Origin: Phorcus lineatus
Lineage: Eukaryota > Mollusca > Gastropoda > Trochida > Trochidae
DNA length: 64,000 bases
Direction: 5' to 3'
NCBI GenBank assembly: GCA_921293015.1
Contig: OV121085.1
Location: 20,845,911-20,909,910, forward strand
Position 1 is the stretch's first letter, and every line of letters begins with the position of its first letter. The notes beneath the pieces were generated by a model, which saw nothing but the letters and a program-made list of their open reading frames with translations, was not told where the DNA came from and did not search any database. Below, in pieces: positions 47,761 through 59,726 of the stretch. The position numbers were made by a program, and so were the translations under genes.

Positions 47761-48826
47761 AAACAAAATTGTCAAATACTTCAAGTACCCATAAGAATAA
47801 TCTTCTAATATTCAGCAATAAATTACACGACAACGCAAATGTCACCCAAGTGTTCAATTTTAAACACATCTTACTTCTGCTGCTAAATCAAAGTTGTGTA
47901 TTTACAATACAAAGATTTGATAAAGAAGAATATTTGCAAAGAGGAACTACGTCACTCTTTCATTCTTCCTCTCCAACTATTATGTTCTGTCACTTTCGTG
48001 ATAATAATATCAATGGCGCTCTTACTCAGAACGAACTATATTGTATATGTGTACGGTTTGAAAAGAGTCACATACTTGCAGTTAGTGAACAACTCTATGG
48101 TTTTAGACGTCACGTTTTGGACATCAGTCAGTAAAGATCGAAACAGTAGACATCTAGAAAAAAAAATCATCTGGTTTTATGGAATGTGTTTTGTACCTTT
48201 TGTGTGAATATAGTACTGTAAGAAGATAAGTTCAGTAGTGCGAGAGTCTCTATTCTTTAATAGGCTATGCTGTATAAAATCTTCCCTTGTCACATTTTAT
48301 CAGTCGTTGTTGATGTTATGAGATGATGATATCCCACGTGATTACGATGTTCCAGTTACACTGTAATTTCTAATCTTCCATAGTCACCATTCATCGGAGC
48401 TTATTATCTGGTAGTGTCACATGTGGTTTGTCAGCTGGTAAGATAGGAAATTCTTTATCATACTAATGTAACAGTTTATAGTATATGGAAACAATAGAAA
48501 TATTTCACGGTCCTTTTCGAAAGGTTCTGATGATCCGGTTTAATCACAATTGTCTCAATAGATCGGTCATTTGTCTGTTGTACTGCAAGATAGAGAACTT
48601 CTTGATCCTGAGGAAGTGACAGTTTACATTGTAATGACTCACAGCTTCCTATCTCTCAGATTAAATTTTGGCCTTGTGAAAAAAAATCAATTGGGCCCCT
48701 CTAATTTCAATATCCAATATCACAGTGTGCTCAATTTAAAATAATGACTCCTCGAGACATCATATGTAGTTGTAATTTCAAAGAAATATCGATCTATTAT
48801 CACAAAAATATTCATACGGTCATCAT

Positions 48827-51800
48827 TCATGTTACATTTTTGTAATATTCAAAGCCTGTTCCCTTCTTGATTCTGGTCTCAAGATGTAACTGTTTTTCTG
48901 TTGCCATCTCACAGCGATGTAATTTCCTCGGACTAGGACTGAGCTGATAGTTGAACGATTCACATCGATGATGTTTGGCACAGAAGACAGCACACTCCAC
49001 GGCACTGTGCACCTGTGGAGGGCGACACAAAATATGATTAAAAGACCAAGAACAAATATGAAATAAGGTTATGTCTATTGACTTAAATCAAATCTTTTAA
49101 ATCAGTTCCGTAAGTTAAAATCTCATTTTAAAAAAGTTGATAGAAATGTTTTTGTTTCAATAACTCCGAACTTACTGATATGGATTTCAATATTCAACGA
49201 GCTATTTATACCACTATCTAATATATGAAAAGAAAACAATATTGATTAAAATAGTAGGATCTGTCATATTTGTATCATGTTAACAACAGTTCACGTAATA
49301 ATTCACAGGGACATTCTATATTTATACTTATACTCGATTCATTTATTGCTATCATAATGTTGACTCAGATCACATCTTTTTACTAACATGTATACGTTGA
49401 GATAAATTAAGGACACACATGAAAAAACAGTTTTTATGTTATCTGGGGATTAAATTTTAGGAGGGCCAAAGGCTTACATTTTCTTACAAATTATTTGTAC
49501 CTTATCAAATACTGTCAGTAAATTTCATGTTGAAGGTGATTTGAAAATTGTCTTTAAAGTGCCACAAAATATCTTTATCTAATTTCATTGAGCTTCGATA
49601 CGTGCCATATATACCTGTCATTATCTAAATTCAAATCAACTTCATCATCGCCAAATATAAGACATTTATTTGATTTCATTGATTACCATGAACATCCTTA
49701 ATATAGTATTCTACCATGAAAGTGCTGGATACTCGATTCTGATTGGCAGTTTTGTCCGACTCAGAGGGTATCAATTCACGATTGAAGTTGCTCTGTTTAC
49801 CCGAAATCAGTTTACAATGTATTAATACATACATTGACTTCCGACTATCCGATTGGTAACTTCAGAGTCGATATTCCGCTTGCAAGTAGGATTAATCTCT
49901 TTCCAAAAGTAATTGATCGTATTTGTTATCGTGTGTTTACACGGAGAGAGAAAACTGTTTTAATTTTATGTCGTATTTTGTACAAAATAAGAAGTTTGAG
50001 TGAAAAAATATCGTAAACTAAGCTTTCCGCTACTGGGCATGCAGCAGCATTCCTTCGAATACGGCAACAAAACAATGACGTCATTTCGCGAGCGCTTCTG
50101 ACGTCATAAACCCTATTACGACGTCATAGTGGTCTACTGTTAGAGTCATACATTTGCGTCATGAAGGGGTGGCGCGGCCTTTGTTTGCTATCAAAACAAG
50201 AAAAACAGACTTTTTAAGCGATTCTATATTTACATTTGTACCTCATACTAGTACGAAACCATTTCGTGGACACACAGTATTAGGTTTACCTTTCTTAACT
50301 GTTAAATTTAAGTTCAATACTAAGACACAAAATCCCCGATGCTGACGAGTTCATGTTTGTCTCCAGAAGTCGCACCATTTTACACTGTGCATTTCGCTAT
50401 GAAAAAGAGTTCAGCATGAAAATCGTCATGGTAGAATGGAGATAAACCTAGTGTGTTTGAAAATCAGAGACATGTTATACTGGATTGATAGCGAGTAAAT
50501 TTTAAATTGAAACCGAACGCGCAAACACACTAGGTTTATCTCCTAATTGAAAAGCTATTTTGCGTTCCAATCACATGAACACAAATGGCCTATCCAACAC
50601 TTCTAACGAGTACTTTTTTCTTTCTTTTTGTTTCCAAAAATTTTTTTTTTCAAATTTCTTATTATTCTGTTTAAAGCATTAGAAATGATTGAAGATACAC
50701 TTTTTGAGGATTTGAGGATTGATTGGTCATTATATCAATGTAATCAATAATAATCAACAGTTATCTAATGCAATGATTTCGATTTTCTCCTCGTGCTAAG
50801 ATGCTTATGCTGTACGTAGGTACCATTGATGGAAGTTTACTATCTTAGTACAGCGATATCTCCGAAAATTGAATTTAGGGTAAAGTTTATATTTTAGAGT
50901 TTTTTATAACTGGTGTCAATAAATGCTTACAGGTACAACAGGAATCTTTTTCCGACAGTTGTCTCTGTTCCAGGTTCTGCACAGACTGCCCACCTGACCA
51001 GGTACAACATGATACCGGGCGTTCAGCTCACCTTAAAGGTTGAAGTATGGACTTTTATATAATAAAACAACATTAAAAATTTCTTATTTCCGCAATAAGA
51101 TATTCCAACATCTTCGAACAGTTTTTAGTCAAAATAGGCAACATCTCCTAAAAATTTGAAATGTTGTACAAATAATAATTTATTTCTGCAAAGCAATTGG
51201 AGGTTTGTATAAATAAGTCAATCTTAAGTGAACATCATTTGACATGATATTTGCATTCTCTTTGAAAGTACTGAACAAACAACTTTGTTGAGCAACTAGT
51301 TGCATGTGTGAATCCCAGCCGTCATTGTTTAAAAAGGGGAATGTTTGCACTTTGTTTTTCAGAATATTACTTTTGAAAGCTGATTACTTGATGTATAGAT
51401 GATAAGACAGTATACAGTCAGTCGGCTGTGTTTGCCCATGATATATTGAAGCTTTTTTTTTTGTGTGTGTGTGATGTAAGTTTTATAAATCTATACATTT
51501 CGGTAAAATTATTCTGGTGATTTATACAGTGCTAGAAAGTATCCTGATTCTGTTAATAAGAGAGAACGTCGATCCACATATAAAAATGGTATCGTGATAA
51601 CTGCGGTAGTACAATAAATATATGGTACAAAAATACATTTTCACTAATACTCTCCCGTATAGAAAGAAACTAAGCAAAATACCATCGAACATTTGTATTT
51701 CACGTAAGGCACTGGAACTTACTGTTAATTCAGATATTCAGGAGATTTCTTATTTCATAAAAACGTGAACATCCATGTAGAAACTTGTCTCAATCCACGA

Positions 51801-52514
51801 CAACATATTTTCTTCACCCGTTTGAAAGCTTAATTTACGACTAAAATATTATTTTTTGTATTTTATCACTTTAAAAAAATAGACGAATAAAAACAATTCA
51901 TATCATTTTAAAAGTTTTGTTAAGACATACAATCCAAAATAAAAAAATCCACCTCTCTCGACTAGTTCGAAAATCAAATGACATCTAAAGAAGACTCAAA
52001 TACTTTATTTGACTTAAATTTCGGTACTTGATTTTGTCAAATCATACATTTTCGCCTTAAACTTGGTTGCAGTGAATTAAATAGAGATATATTTAATCGT
52101 TTTGTCTTAGACAGTCCTTCCTGTTTTTGTTTTTCACTACTGTTTTAAATGTCCTAGATATGATCACGTTCGCCATGGCTGTTATTATTTTGTTCTAGGA
52201 TTTTCACGAAACGTGCTTACTATAAAATCATACGTGTTTATGTCTTATGTGAACATCTCCATGTATATAGGGGCGGCGTTAACATAAGCCTTCTTTACCT
52301 ATCCTTTTCTCTCGTTGAATAAACTATGTTTAAACCATAATTTGTGAATTTGGTCAAGCTAAGATAGCCATTCAAGTAAACTAAAAACAGAATTTACAAA
52401 ACAATTAACGAAAAACATATGTAGAATTTATATCAACACGAACTTACCTGAAACTTGCGCTAAAAGGAGTCCAAGCAGACCAAGAACTACGACCAGGATG
52501 TTTTCTCTATCCAT
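48827..52514 (-). CDS. Secreted small PAN/apple-like protein, copy C
   Basis: Three exons give 117 codons, with the same splice phases as copy B. Exon 1 is 52448-52514 (donor GTAAGT), exon 2 is 50931-51031 (acceptor TTTAAG, donor GTAAGC), and exon 3 is 48827-49012 (acceptor CTCCACAG). The signal peptide is MDREN followed by ILVVVLGLLGLLLAQVSG. Mature protein: ELNARYHVVPGQVG, two cysteines in exon 2 (LCRTWNRDNC), then C-x3-C-x5-C with ESFNY, LHRCEM and a C-terminal YYKNVT. All six cysteines and the terminal N-x-T sequon match copy B. Substitutions in exon 3 are V/A, I/V, P/H, G/E, S/T and I/V. Both flanks and introns are paralogous to copy B but more diverged, and intron 2 has its own insertion (about 49.4-50.55 kb). 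Role inferred: extracellular binding protein; ligand unknown. Confidence 0.8.
49708..50437. mobile_element. Possible MITE in intron 2 of copy C
   Basis: ATTCTACCATGA (49708-49719) and its exact reverse complement TCATGGTAGAAT (50426-50437) bound a less AT-rich stretch. That stretch is absent from the corresponding introns of copies A and B. Arms are only 12 bp and no target-site duplication was seen, so boundaries are tentative. Confidence 0.35.
50076..50126. promoter_or_regulatory. Cluster of TGACGTCA (CRE-type) sites
   Basis: Perfect TGACGTCA occurs at 50076-50083 and 50099-50106, with CGACGTCA at 50119-50126, all within 51 bases. TGACGTCA is the binding palindrome of CREB/ATF bZIP factors. 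The sites lie inside the putative MITE, so they could simply belong to the element. Confidence 0.45.
50438..50543. repeat. Perfect 22-bp inverted repeat (hairpin)
   Basis: The left arm at 50438-50459 begins GGAGATAAACC and ends GTGTGTTTG. The right arm at 50522-50543 is its exact reverse complement, separated by 62 bases. It abuts the right end of the putative MITE, so the two may be parts of one nested insertion. Confidence 0.75.
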
Positions 52515-52732
52515 TTCCAACCTCCAGTGTGCTGATATCACCCTGTCCGCTCCCTAACAGCTCTCCTGTATCCAACATTCCAGGGTGAAGCCTGTAGGAG
52601 ACTGAACAACTGGAGCAGTCTACCAGAGCATCTGTCTCCTACACATCGATTAGCTCGGTTGGAACTGTCGCTCCATACAAGCAGTTAGTTATATTTGAGG
52701 GGCTTGACAATGCTCCGCTATCGCGCTGCAAG

Positions 52733-52738
52733 TATAAG
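52733..52738 (-). promoter_or_regulatory. Putative TATA box of copy C
   Basis: The minus strand reads GAGATGTCTTATACTTG about 220 bases before the start codon, matching the copy B context. The leader between it and the ATG is recognisably paralogous to that of copy B. Confidence 0.4.
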
Positions 52739-52739
52739 A

Positions 52740-54438
52740 CATCTCAAATCAGGAGTTCACATTTAATCATAAGGACAATGATCTATTGTCTCCAGCAGTT
52801 ATTGGGCATCGTAGGATGGTTATCCATTACTTGTCCTTTTCAAAGTGAATAATGAGCTTCCTGCATGTTTCTGTTTAGAATGATCTCTACTTTTCTTTCG
52901 ATCTTAACAAAGATAAATATAGTATAGATCTATTTCGTTGTTGGAGAAGGAAATTTATTCCAAATGAAACAGCTTTGATAATCAAAGATCTGATCTGAAG
53001 AAATTCGGTTAATTAGAGAAAAAAATAATAAAACCAAATTTACTCAAAGTAGAATATGTCGAAATAAGGCTTCGTCAAATGAAAGTTGTGTTCAAAATTG
53101 CCAAACATGCTTTTCAGCTTTACATTGCTTTTTAAAACATTTGAAAAAGCAGTTAACAATAGATTCATCACAGACATTTCATGAATTCATATGGTTGTTC
53201 ATAGATTGATACTATTTAATTCTATTGTAATACACATAGACCATGTGCTATAATTTTCATCAATTTCAAAGGCGGAGTCTTGAAAATGTCCAAGAAGTGA
53301 TAATAAGTATATAATGAGTATATATTTCCCAGTCTAGCCAAAGCTGCAAATTATAAATCTGAAAGGTTACATTTGATTAACCCCAAACCCTTTTGTACAT
53401 GTAGTGCTGTGTTAACACCTGCATGTTTTGAGTTCAGTCTCAATCTCTTTTCAACTTTTTATTCTGTTTATGGTGTAAAAGGACCAATGAATCCAAAGTT
53501 CAACACGCAAATACTTCCACAATTCTTTCAAATACTCTCCACTTGCCATTGAAAAATCTGAATTTGTTTCCTTTACAGATTGAACAAACATGGAAAGTTG
53601 GAAAATATTCTGATTTGTGTTTCAGGCAAGAGGCTTTGAACTGTGACAGAAACATCAAGAACATATAGGGTTGGAAGCGAGTTTTCATCTAAATGTAATC
53701 ATGACTTATCTTGTGCGTCTCGAAAAACATTCTCTCCCAAAAGCGGTAGCTCCGTCATAAAGTCCTATACAACTTCTGTCTTAATACGAAGGTTTCTTGG
53801 TCTTGAAACGTAGAACGCTGATTGGATGCAATCAAAGTTAGTTGTGCAAACAGCGACGCCGTTTTAAAAGTTATCATTCAAATCGCCTAAGTTAAGTCAA
53901 CATGTTTGTTAAAACGCTTAAATATGTTAGCCGTAAAAATCGAAATTTTGCTAAGATTAGTAGTCTGTTAAAATTTGTCAACGCTGTTTAAGATTCCTTT
54001 AATGATAATCATTCTATAACTTGGATTGATGCATAATAACCTTCAATGTTATATTCAGACTGTAAATAATCCTGTGATAAAATGAAGGTAAATTACAACT
54101 GTAACTGCTCAATATTTTAGTTGAATAACAACATGTATTTAACTTCTTATTTTACAAAAAAACATTCTGATATTATTTCAATTCATCAAAATATACCTTG
54201 AATGCTATTGATACATGATACATATGTTTCGTTAATATAACACTGAATTGACATGTGTGCATGTAGAATAAATTGTTTGGTTCAAATTTGTCAAACATTG
54301 TCAATGATATTTTTTATAGGTTGCTGAAACTTTACTCATTTAATTCATCTAAATGAACTGGAATTCAATGACGTTAGAGACTCAAACCAAAGTAACACAA
54401 AATATAAAAATCATGACTTATAATCATTGGATACCTTG
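52740..54438. other. Upstream flank of copy C, no gene seen
   Basis: Paralogous to the copy B upstream flank as far as about 53500. After that it is unmatched AT-rich sequence. Confidence 0.45.
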
Positions 54439-54921
54439 GTACGGAAGCATCCTAGTGCCACAGTCAAAAAATTTTTATCCCCTAATTAGGATATACCATC
54501 ACCTAATTAGGACTTAAGTATCGCCTAATTAGGACATAACTATCGCCTAATAAAGTATCGAAAGTATCAACTAATTAGGAAATAGCTATGTCCTAATTAG
54601 GACTTAATTATCACCTAATAAGGAGTTACTATCTGCTAATTAGGAGTTGCTTTCCCCTAATTAGGTGATAGTGTCAACTAATTAGGAGATAGTATCTCAT
54701 AATTAGGTGATATATCTCCTAATTAGGCGATAATTAAGTGCTAATTAGGAAATAGCTATGTCCTAAGTAGGACTTAGTTATCTCCTAATTAGGTGTTAAT
54801 TAAGTCCTAATTAGGGGTTACTTATCGCCTAATTAGGCGTTAATATTTCCTAATTAGGTGATAGTATCTCCTAATTAGGAGATAAAAAAATTTTGACTGT
54901 GGCACTAGGGTGCTTCCGTAC
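54439..54921. mobile_element. Foldback-type element built of CCTAATTAGG palindromes
   Basis: The ends are inverted repeats of about 40 bases: GTACGGAAGCATCCTAGTGC at the left, and at the right GCACTAGGGTGCTTCCGTAC. Inward of these, both arms continue with CACAGTCAAAA and an A/T run. The interior has about 19 units of 20-24 bases, each starting with CCTAATTAGG or a close variant and followed by a variable spacer such as AGATAGTATCT. Because each unit is itself palindromic, the whole element can fold at many scales. CATTGGA occurs just outside both ends (about 54425 and 54921), but the left copy is separated by eight bases, so the target duplication is uncertain. No coding frame. Confidence 0.8.
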
Positions 54922-55859
54922 ATTGGAGTAATGTTATGATAACACAATATGTTTATCTTCGATGTGATACTTTGCCTTGTCATTTTATTTTTATTGTTTT
55001 AGGTGTCAATATCCCTCAAAGGCATGAGCTTTACGATCCATTTCTTTTATTTCATAATTTGTTGATTTAATTAAATATCAATATTAAAGACTGAGATGCC
55101 CATTTATTATAATAAATCATTGATACGGTTCAATATTACATGTACGTATCGAAATGAAAATACTAAACATTAGGGTGATCTTTTGTTAGAGTACAGTCAA
55201 ACTAGTTTATTTCAGATGATTAAAAATTTCCTTTACATTTGTGCTATGTGCACAACCTCAGCCAACCATATTTATCGTTTATTATCATAAACAATACTTC
55301 AGATGCGATTGAAAATTGTTTAATGTTAAAATTTTAAAAACTAAAGAACAATTATAAATCGTTTCCGTTGTAACTTTTTTCTAGTTTTCCTTTATATAAA
55401 AAAACCCAATACTTTTTTATTTCAATCAGGATAATCGTGAATCTTTTGCAAGGATTTTTTGCATGTTTCATTTCGTCCTTCCATTGAAAAGCCAGACGGA
55501 GTTTTATACTCAAAGGTTCGTTGCTGAAAGTAGGTCACTTGTATAGGAGATAACAACCTCCTGTAAGCTTCCTAATGGGATAAACTGATTGACTTTTCAG
55601 ATGGTTAACATCGATTTCGTCATGCTTACAAGACCTTTATGGAGACTAGTTGTAAAACAAAAACAAAGCTTTTCTTGAGTGTTTGAGACCAAAGCATAAA
55701 TTCTTTTGAAAAGATTAACCAAACTGTTTCATGACATCAGTTTAATTTGCAAAAGGAAAAAGGTCTAATTGTTTATAAAAGTTTTTTTAATATTATTTGA
55801 GTCAGAATTTGAGTATTGTTATTGATCCTAACCTTCATCCGATCGAATAAGCAGTGCTT
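54922..55859. other. Gene-free, with one duplicated block
   Basis: About 55500-55620 is a diverged copy of 15430-15570 and 36360-36500 (AACCTCCTG, then TAAACTGATTGAC). Otherwise featureless AT-rich sequence. Confidence 0.4.
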
Positions 55860-56861
55860 TTATTGATCCCCTAAAAGGTGGTGGTCCTTGACAATTCATT
55901 GCGGAAGTAACGGAAATCCGTTAATAATGTCCATCTTTAACCCTCTTATGAATAATTGCGTACCACATGTAAACATGTTGGTTACAAGTTCACCAACTCT
56001 TAACGAGTAATCTGTTTCTAATGATAAAACCATGTTAACGAGATCACCTCGGTGTTTTTACCAGTTTCTACTGACTCAAAATGTAACCAGTACGTTAACC
56101 AAATTATGATGTTATCTAAGATTTAAACATAACAATAGTCTACGGGGTGTACCACAGAGTTGACCACAAATGCTGAATTCCAATATGAAGTGCATTTTCA
56201 TGTGTACCACAAATTTTCAGATGATGTCCAAATCCTGATCTTAATGATACATTCTGGATAAGAAAAGGTAATTCTAGGGTAAACATGATATGATGACGAT
56301 AAGATTAATAACATAATTGCTTTCAGAAAGTAAATGGTGTCTGTCTCACAAGTCTGTTTGTCTTCACAAACAACTCTCGTTACAAAGCCTTGCTCAGAAA
56401 AAACCTGATTGTACTATGTCATAACGCTGTTATTACTTTTGATGATGTTGACCTAATTGAAAGGTTACTAGAGTGTTAACAACACCTTCAAGCGACTAAT
56501 AATCAATTAGTTTCATGTCCTAGTGATTTTGTGAACCAGTTGACCCTGTTGCACTGTATGTTCCGTATTTTCCTGCTGCATTCAATGATTAAACACTGTG
56601 GGTACTATATATGTTTGGGATTGGAGTAACAATCCTAATTGAATTTGCGTTTAACGCTTTGGAAACGATTCTACCATGACAGTAAATGTTTTGAAAGTGC
56701 AATTTTCTATTTCATGCTGTTTAGATAAATGAAATGGTTTGATAAAAGTCTTAACAATATTATCGAGATAATTATCAAATGGTTGCATGATCATTTCAAA
56801 CATTTTCTTTTTGTAGTATGATAAGAATATATATTTCTATGACCTAATGTATACATGATTA

Positions 56862-56914
56862 TTGTACTTTAGGCCATGAGGCCGTGATTACAAATAAACA
56901 TTCATTCATTCATA
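56862..56914 (+). mobile_element. LINE 3'-end fragment with CATT repeats
   Basis: GGCCATGAGGCC is followed by GTGATTACAAATAAA and (CATT)n. This parallels the 3' end of LINE 2 (GGCCTGTGGCC, ATGAAATAA). The upstream coding part is absent. Confidence 0.55.
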
Positions 56915-57225
56915 TATTTCTATTATTTTTGCATAAAAATTGTCAGAATGTGTCGAATCTACCTACAAAAAATTAACACATAGTCTTTGCACTCTATCCA
57001 AAGAACTGATACAAACGTTTGATTGTTAGCTGTTAGTCAAACTAGAACTCAGTTTTAGATTTGGCAAAAATGCCTTTATAAAAACTCCCAAGACATCTAT
57101 GGACTAATTAAGCCTTTTAAAAATCCTTCAAAGACATTTTTCTTGATTTAGCAAGAATAAAAATTCATATGAATAACTACTCTCTGATTTTGTTTCTCAA
57201 ATATGTTTCTCTTGCCCTCCTTCAG

Positions 57226-57393
57226 GTAACTGAGATATTGGTGAAGAAGGGACAAGAAGTGATCGAACAAAGTGAGAATTTGAATAAAGAAGCTTTTATC
57301 CTGTTTGTCTTGCAGTTACACACCAACTCCCACACATCTTTTAATGATTTTAACAACGCCTTTTACCAGACATATCTTACAATTTATTCTAAG
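57226..57393 (+). CDS. Candidate internal exon of an unidentified gene
   Basis: A 168-base open stretch is preceded by a strong pyrimidine tract and acceptor (CTTGCCCTCCTTCAG) and followed by donor GTAATA after AAG. It would be an in-phase exon of 56 residues: VTEILVKKGQEVIEQSENLN, a hydrophobic middle (FILFVLQLHTNSH), and FNDFNNAFYQTYLTIYSK. Composition looks protein-like, not low-complexity. No neighbouring exon is recognised within the window on this strand and no domain is recognised, so it may be a stray or decayed exon carried by the extra segment of the inverted duplication arm. Confidence 0.3.
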
Positions 57394-59726
57394 GTAATAA
57401 CTCTTCAAATAATGTTGCCCGTAATATTTCAACATGAGGGTTAATTGATTAAATCAGATCATCGTATTTAGAATAGTATGTTATTAGAATTTGACAATAG
57501 GTTAGATTTCTGATCATAAGTTGTCCTTTTATCTCATGAATGTTATTAAACATAACGCTTTATACAAATGTGACGTTTAAGGAACGTGATTGGTTGCATT
57601 CCTTCAGTGATGTTGCTTCACAATTATCACACAGTAGATTACTTTATTACTCTGGATGAGTATTTTCAATCTTAAACACATGAAATATAACTTTAAAGAA
57701 TTCAAATCCATTTACTTTAAATCAAATATACGATATACGTAATAATGATAAAGTGAGGTTATTTTAATTGTTAAATGGATTTTCACAACCATAGTATTGG
57801 TGAGTTTCAATGGAGGTTATGAGAACAAAACAAACACTAGAAGAGATTCCTGATTTTGATGTATCGTTTTAACACTGTATAAGATAAAAAAAAGTAATAA
57901 ATGACAAAACCATAATAGAAATTACATCAAAGTAAATAGTAAACTTTTATGTATCAACCTACATTTCTCGTCTGTATATAGATTTTAAAGTGTTAACAAT
58001 GTTAATAGAAACGCCGAACATTTCAACATATCAAATGTAGTCATCAAAAGATCAACTTTCAATTTTTTATTGACAGTTGCTCTTCCTGCTCTCAATCATA
58101 AACGTTGAACTTTAATGGCTGTTTTTCTTTAACGTATAAGGAGGGATGGGCTTTTCATGTTCCAGTCTTTGTAGACTACATACTTCAATGAATAGAAACG
58201 TGAACCTTCTTGGGTTAAAGTACAATGTACACTTCAAACTTAGATCATTAGAATGAATGACTGCAATGACACATAAGTTCGGCTGAACAAAGCTCTCTAA
58301 TGGCATGGAAAAGACAAAATGTTGCCAAGTGGTTCGTTACTTACTGAATTAATATCATACCACTATTTGATGGTATGATGCAATTGCGCTTTTGAGTCAC
58401 AATCAGCTAATGTTGAGAGTAATGACCCTTATATTTGCCACCACATATTGATTTAACTTTATCTGATTAATGCGCTTTATTACACTTATAATTTCAGTAC
58501 CTCATTTTGATTCCTCAGAAATAATTGTTTTTAATTGAAACGAGTTTTGTATAAGTACATAAGTATATAATCTACATTTTGCATAAGTAAAGAAAATAAC
58601 GTAAAAGATCACTGAAATGCGTTAAGATTAAAAGTATCATACATTCTTTACATGGATATCAGATAAGACAGTGATTGTTTTGTTTGTGAAATAAACAATG
58701 TACGATTTAATTAGCGTGCTTTGGCAGAATACAATGTTTATTCCTAATGCAGCATATGAACTATTCAAAACACTTTATAACTATACTTCGTTCTCCTCAT
58801 TCTATGAATATTTTATAATAATTCTAATACATATAAAGGTAAACAAATAACCCATTCTTTCATACTGAAAAGTGTCTCTCGCTTCTCATTGTAATTCTCA
58901 AAAAAAAGTCAATTTCAAAGTAAATTTTAAAATTCGAGCTTTGATTTATTGAATTTATATTTTACAACTCACACATGGTTTTATGCTACATCATTACAGA
59001 ATTTAGTTATTATTCATTCCTGGCCTTCATTTATAAAATAAAAATTAAAGGTTCATGATCAATATTTGATATACAAAAACATATTTGAAATGTTGTCTTT
59101 TTGTAAATTGAGCAAATATTTGCTACCGACCAAACAAATCCAACCTATGAACTTTTGGTTAATAAACGAAAGGACATTCCTCCATCGGCATAGTGCTAAA
59201 TCAATAAAAAGGGGTGTATAACTGTGACACGGAAACACATTTTCACAAAGACATTTGCCTCTAATTGACGATGAAAGAGAGGAAATACAGGCACTGAAGA
59301 TTAGACAGGTAGCATTTGAATCTGCATGTACGTTGATTTAACAACTTTGCAACGGACAATCGAAGCCATGAATTAGCTCATGAGGTTTCGTAAACATTAC
59401 CAAAATATCGCTACCTTAATATCAGTTTTATGTATTTTTTGTATAAAAAATAATGTGAATAGAACGAAAAATGTTAAACGATTTGTTTTCATAAATCCGT
59501 AGATAAATATATCCTAGGTTGAATCGAGTTTTAAAGGTGAATGATTATTTAATCTTTCATTAGATTTTAATTGTACTTTGTATTTCAAATACGAAATAAA
59601 AAGGTTTAATTCATTTTCATTTTCATGTATGATTATGATTAATGACAATCAGAATTCTGGTTTGCAAGACATAGACATAAGTAATGTTTATACTTCTGAA
59701 CTGAAGTGAGATACTTAACATCTTCA

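Larger units (their letters stand above)
35949..53500. repeat. Segmental duplication unit C
   Basis: This is the partner of unit B (12925-28300). Left blocks are 35970-36500, 36963-37090, 37910-38340 and 38610-38960. Then comes an insertion of about 5.5 kb (39465-45576), then 45005-45170, 47770-48826 and the gene copy C with its upstream flank. The offset at exons 1 and 3 is about 25.67 kb; introns 1 and 2 differ in length by opposite amounts of about 175 bases. Confidence 0.65.

Noticed and set aside
47769-48207. Two overlapping plus-strand frames of 121 and 103 codons
   Set aside because: They lie in the 3' flank of copy C, and the paralogous flank of copy B (about 22.1-22.5 kb) does not keep either frame.
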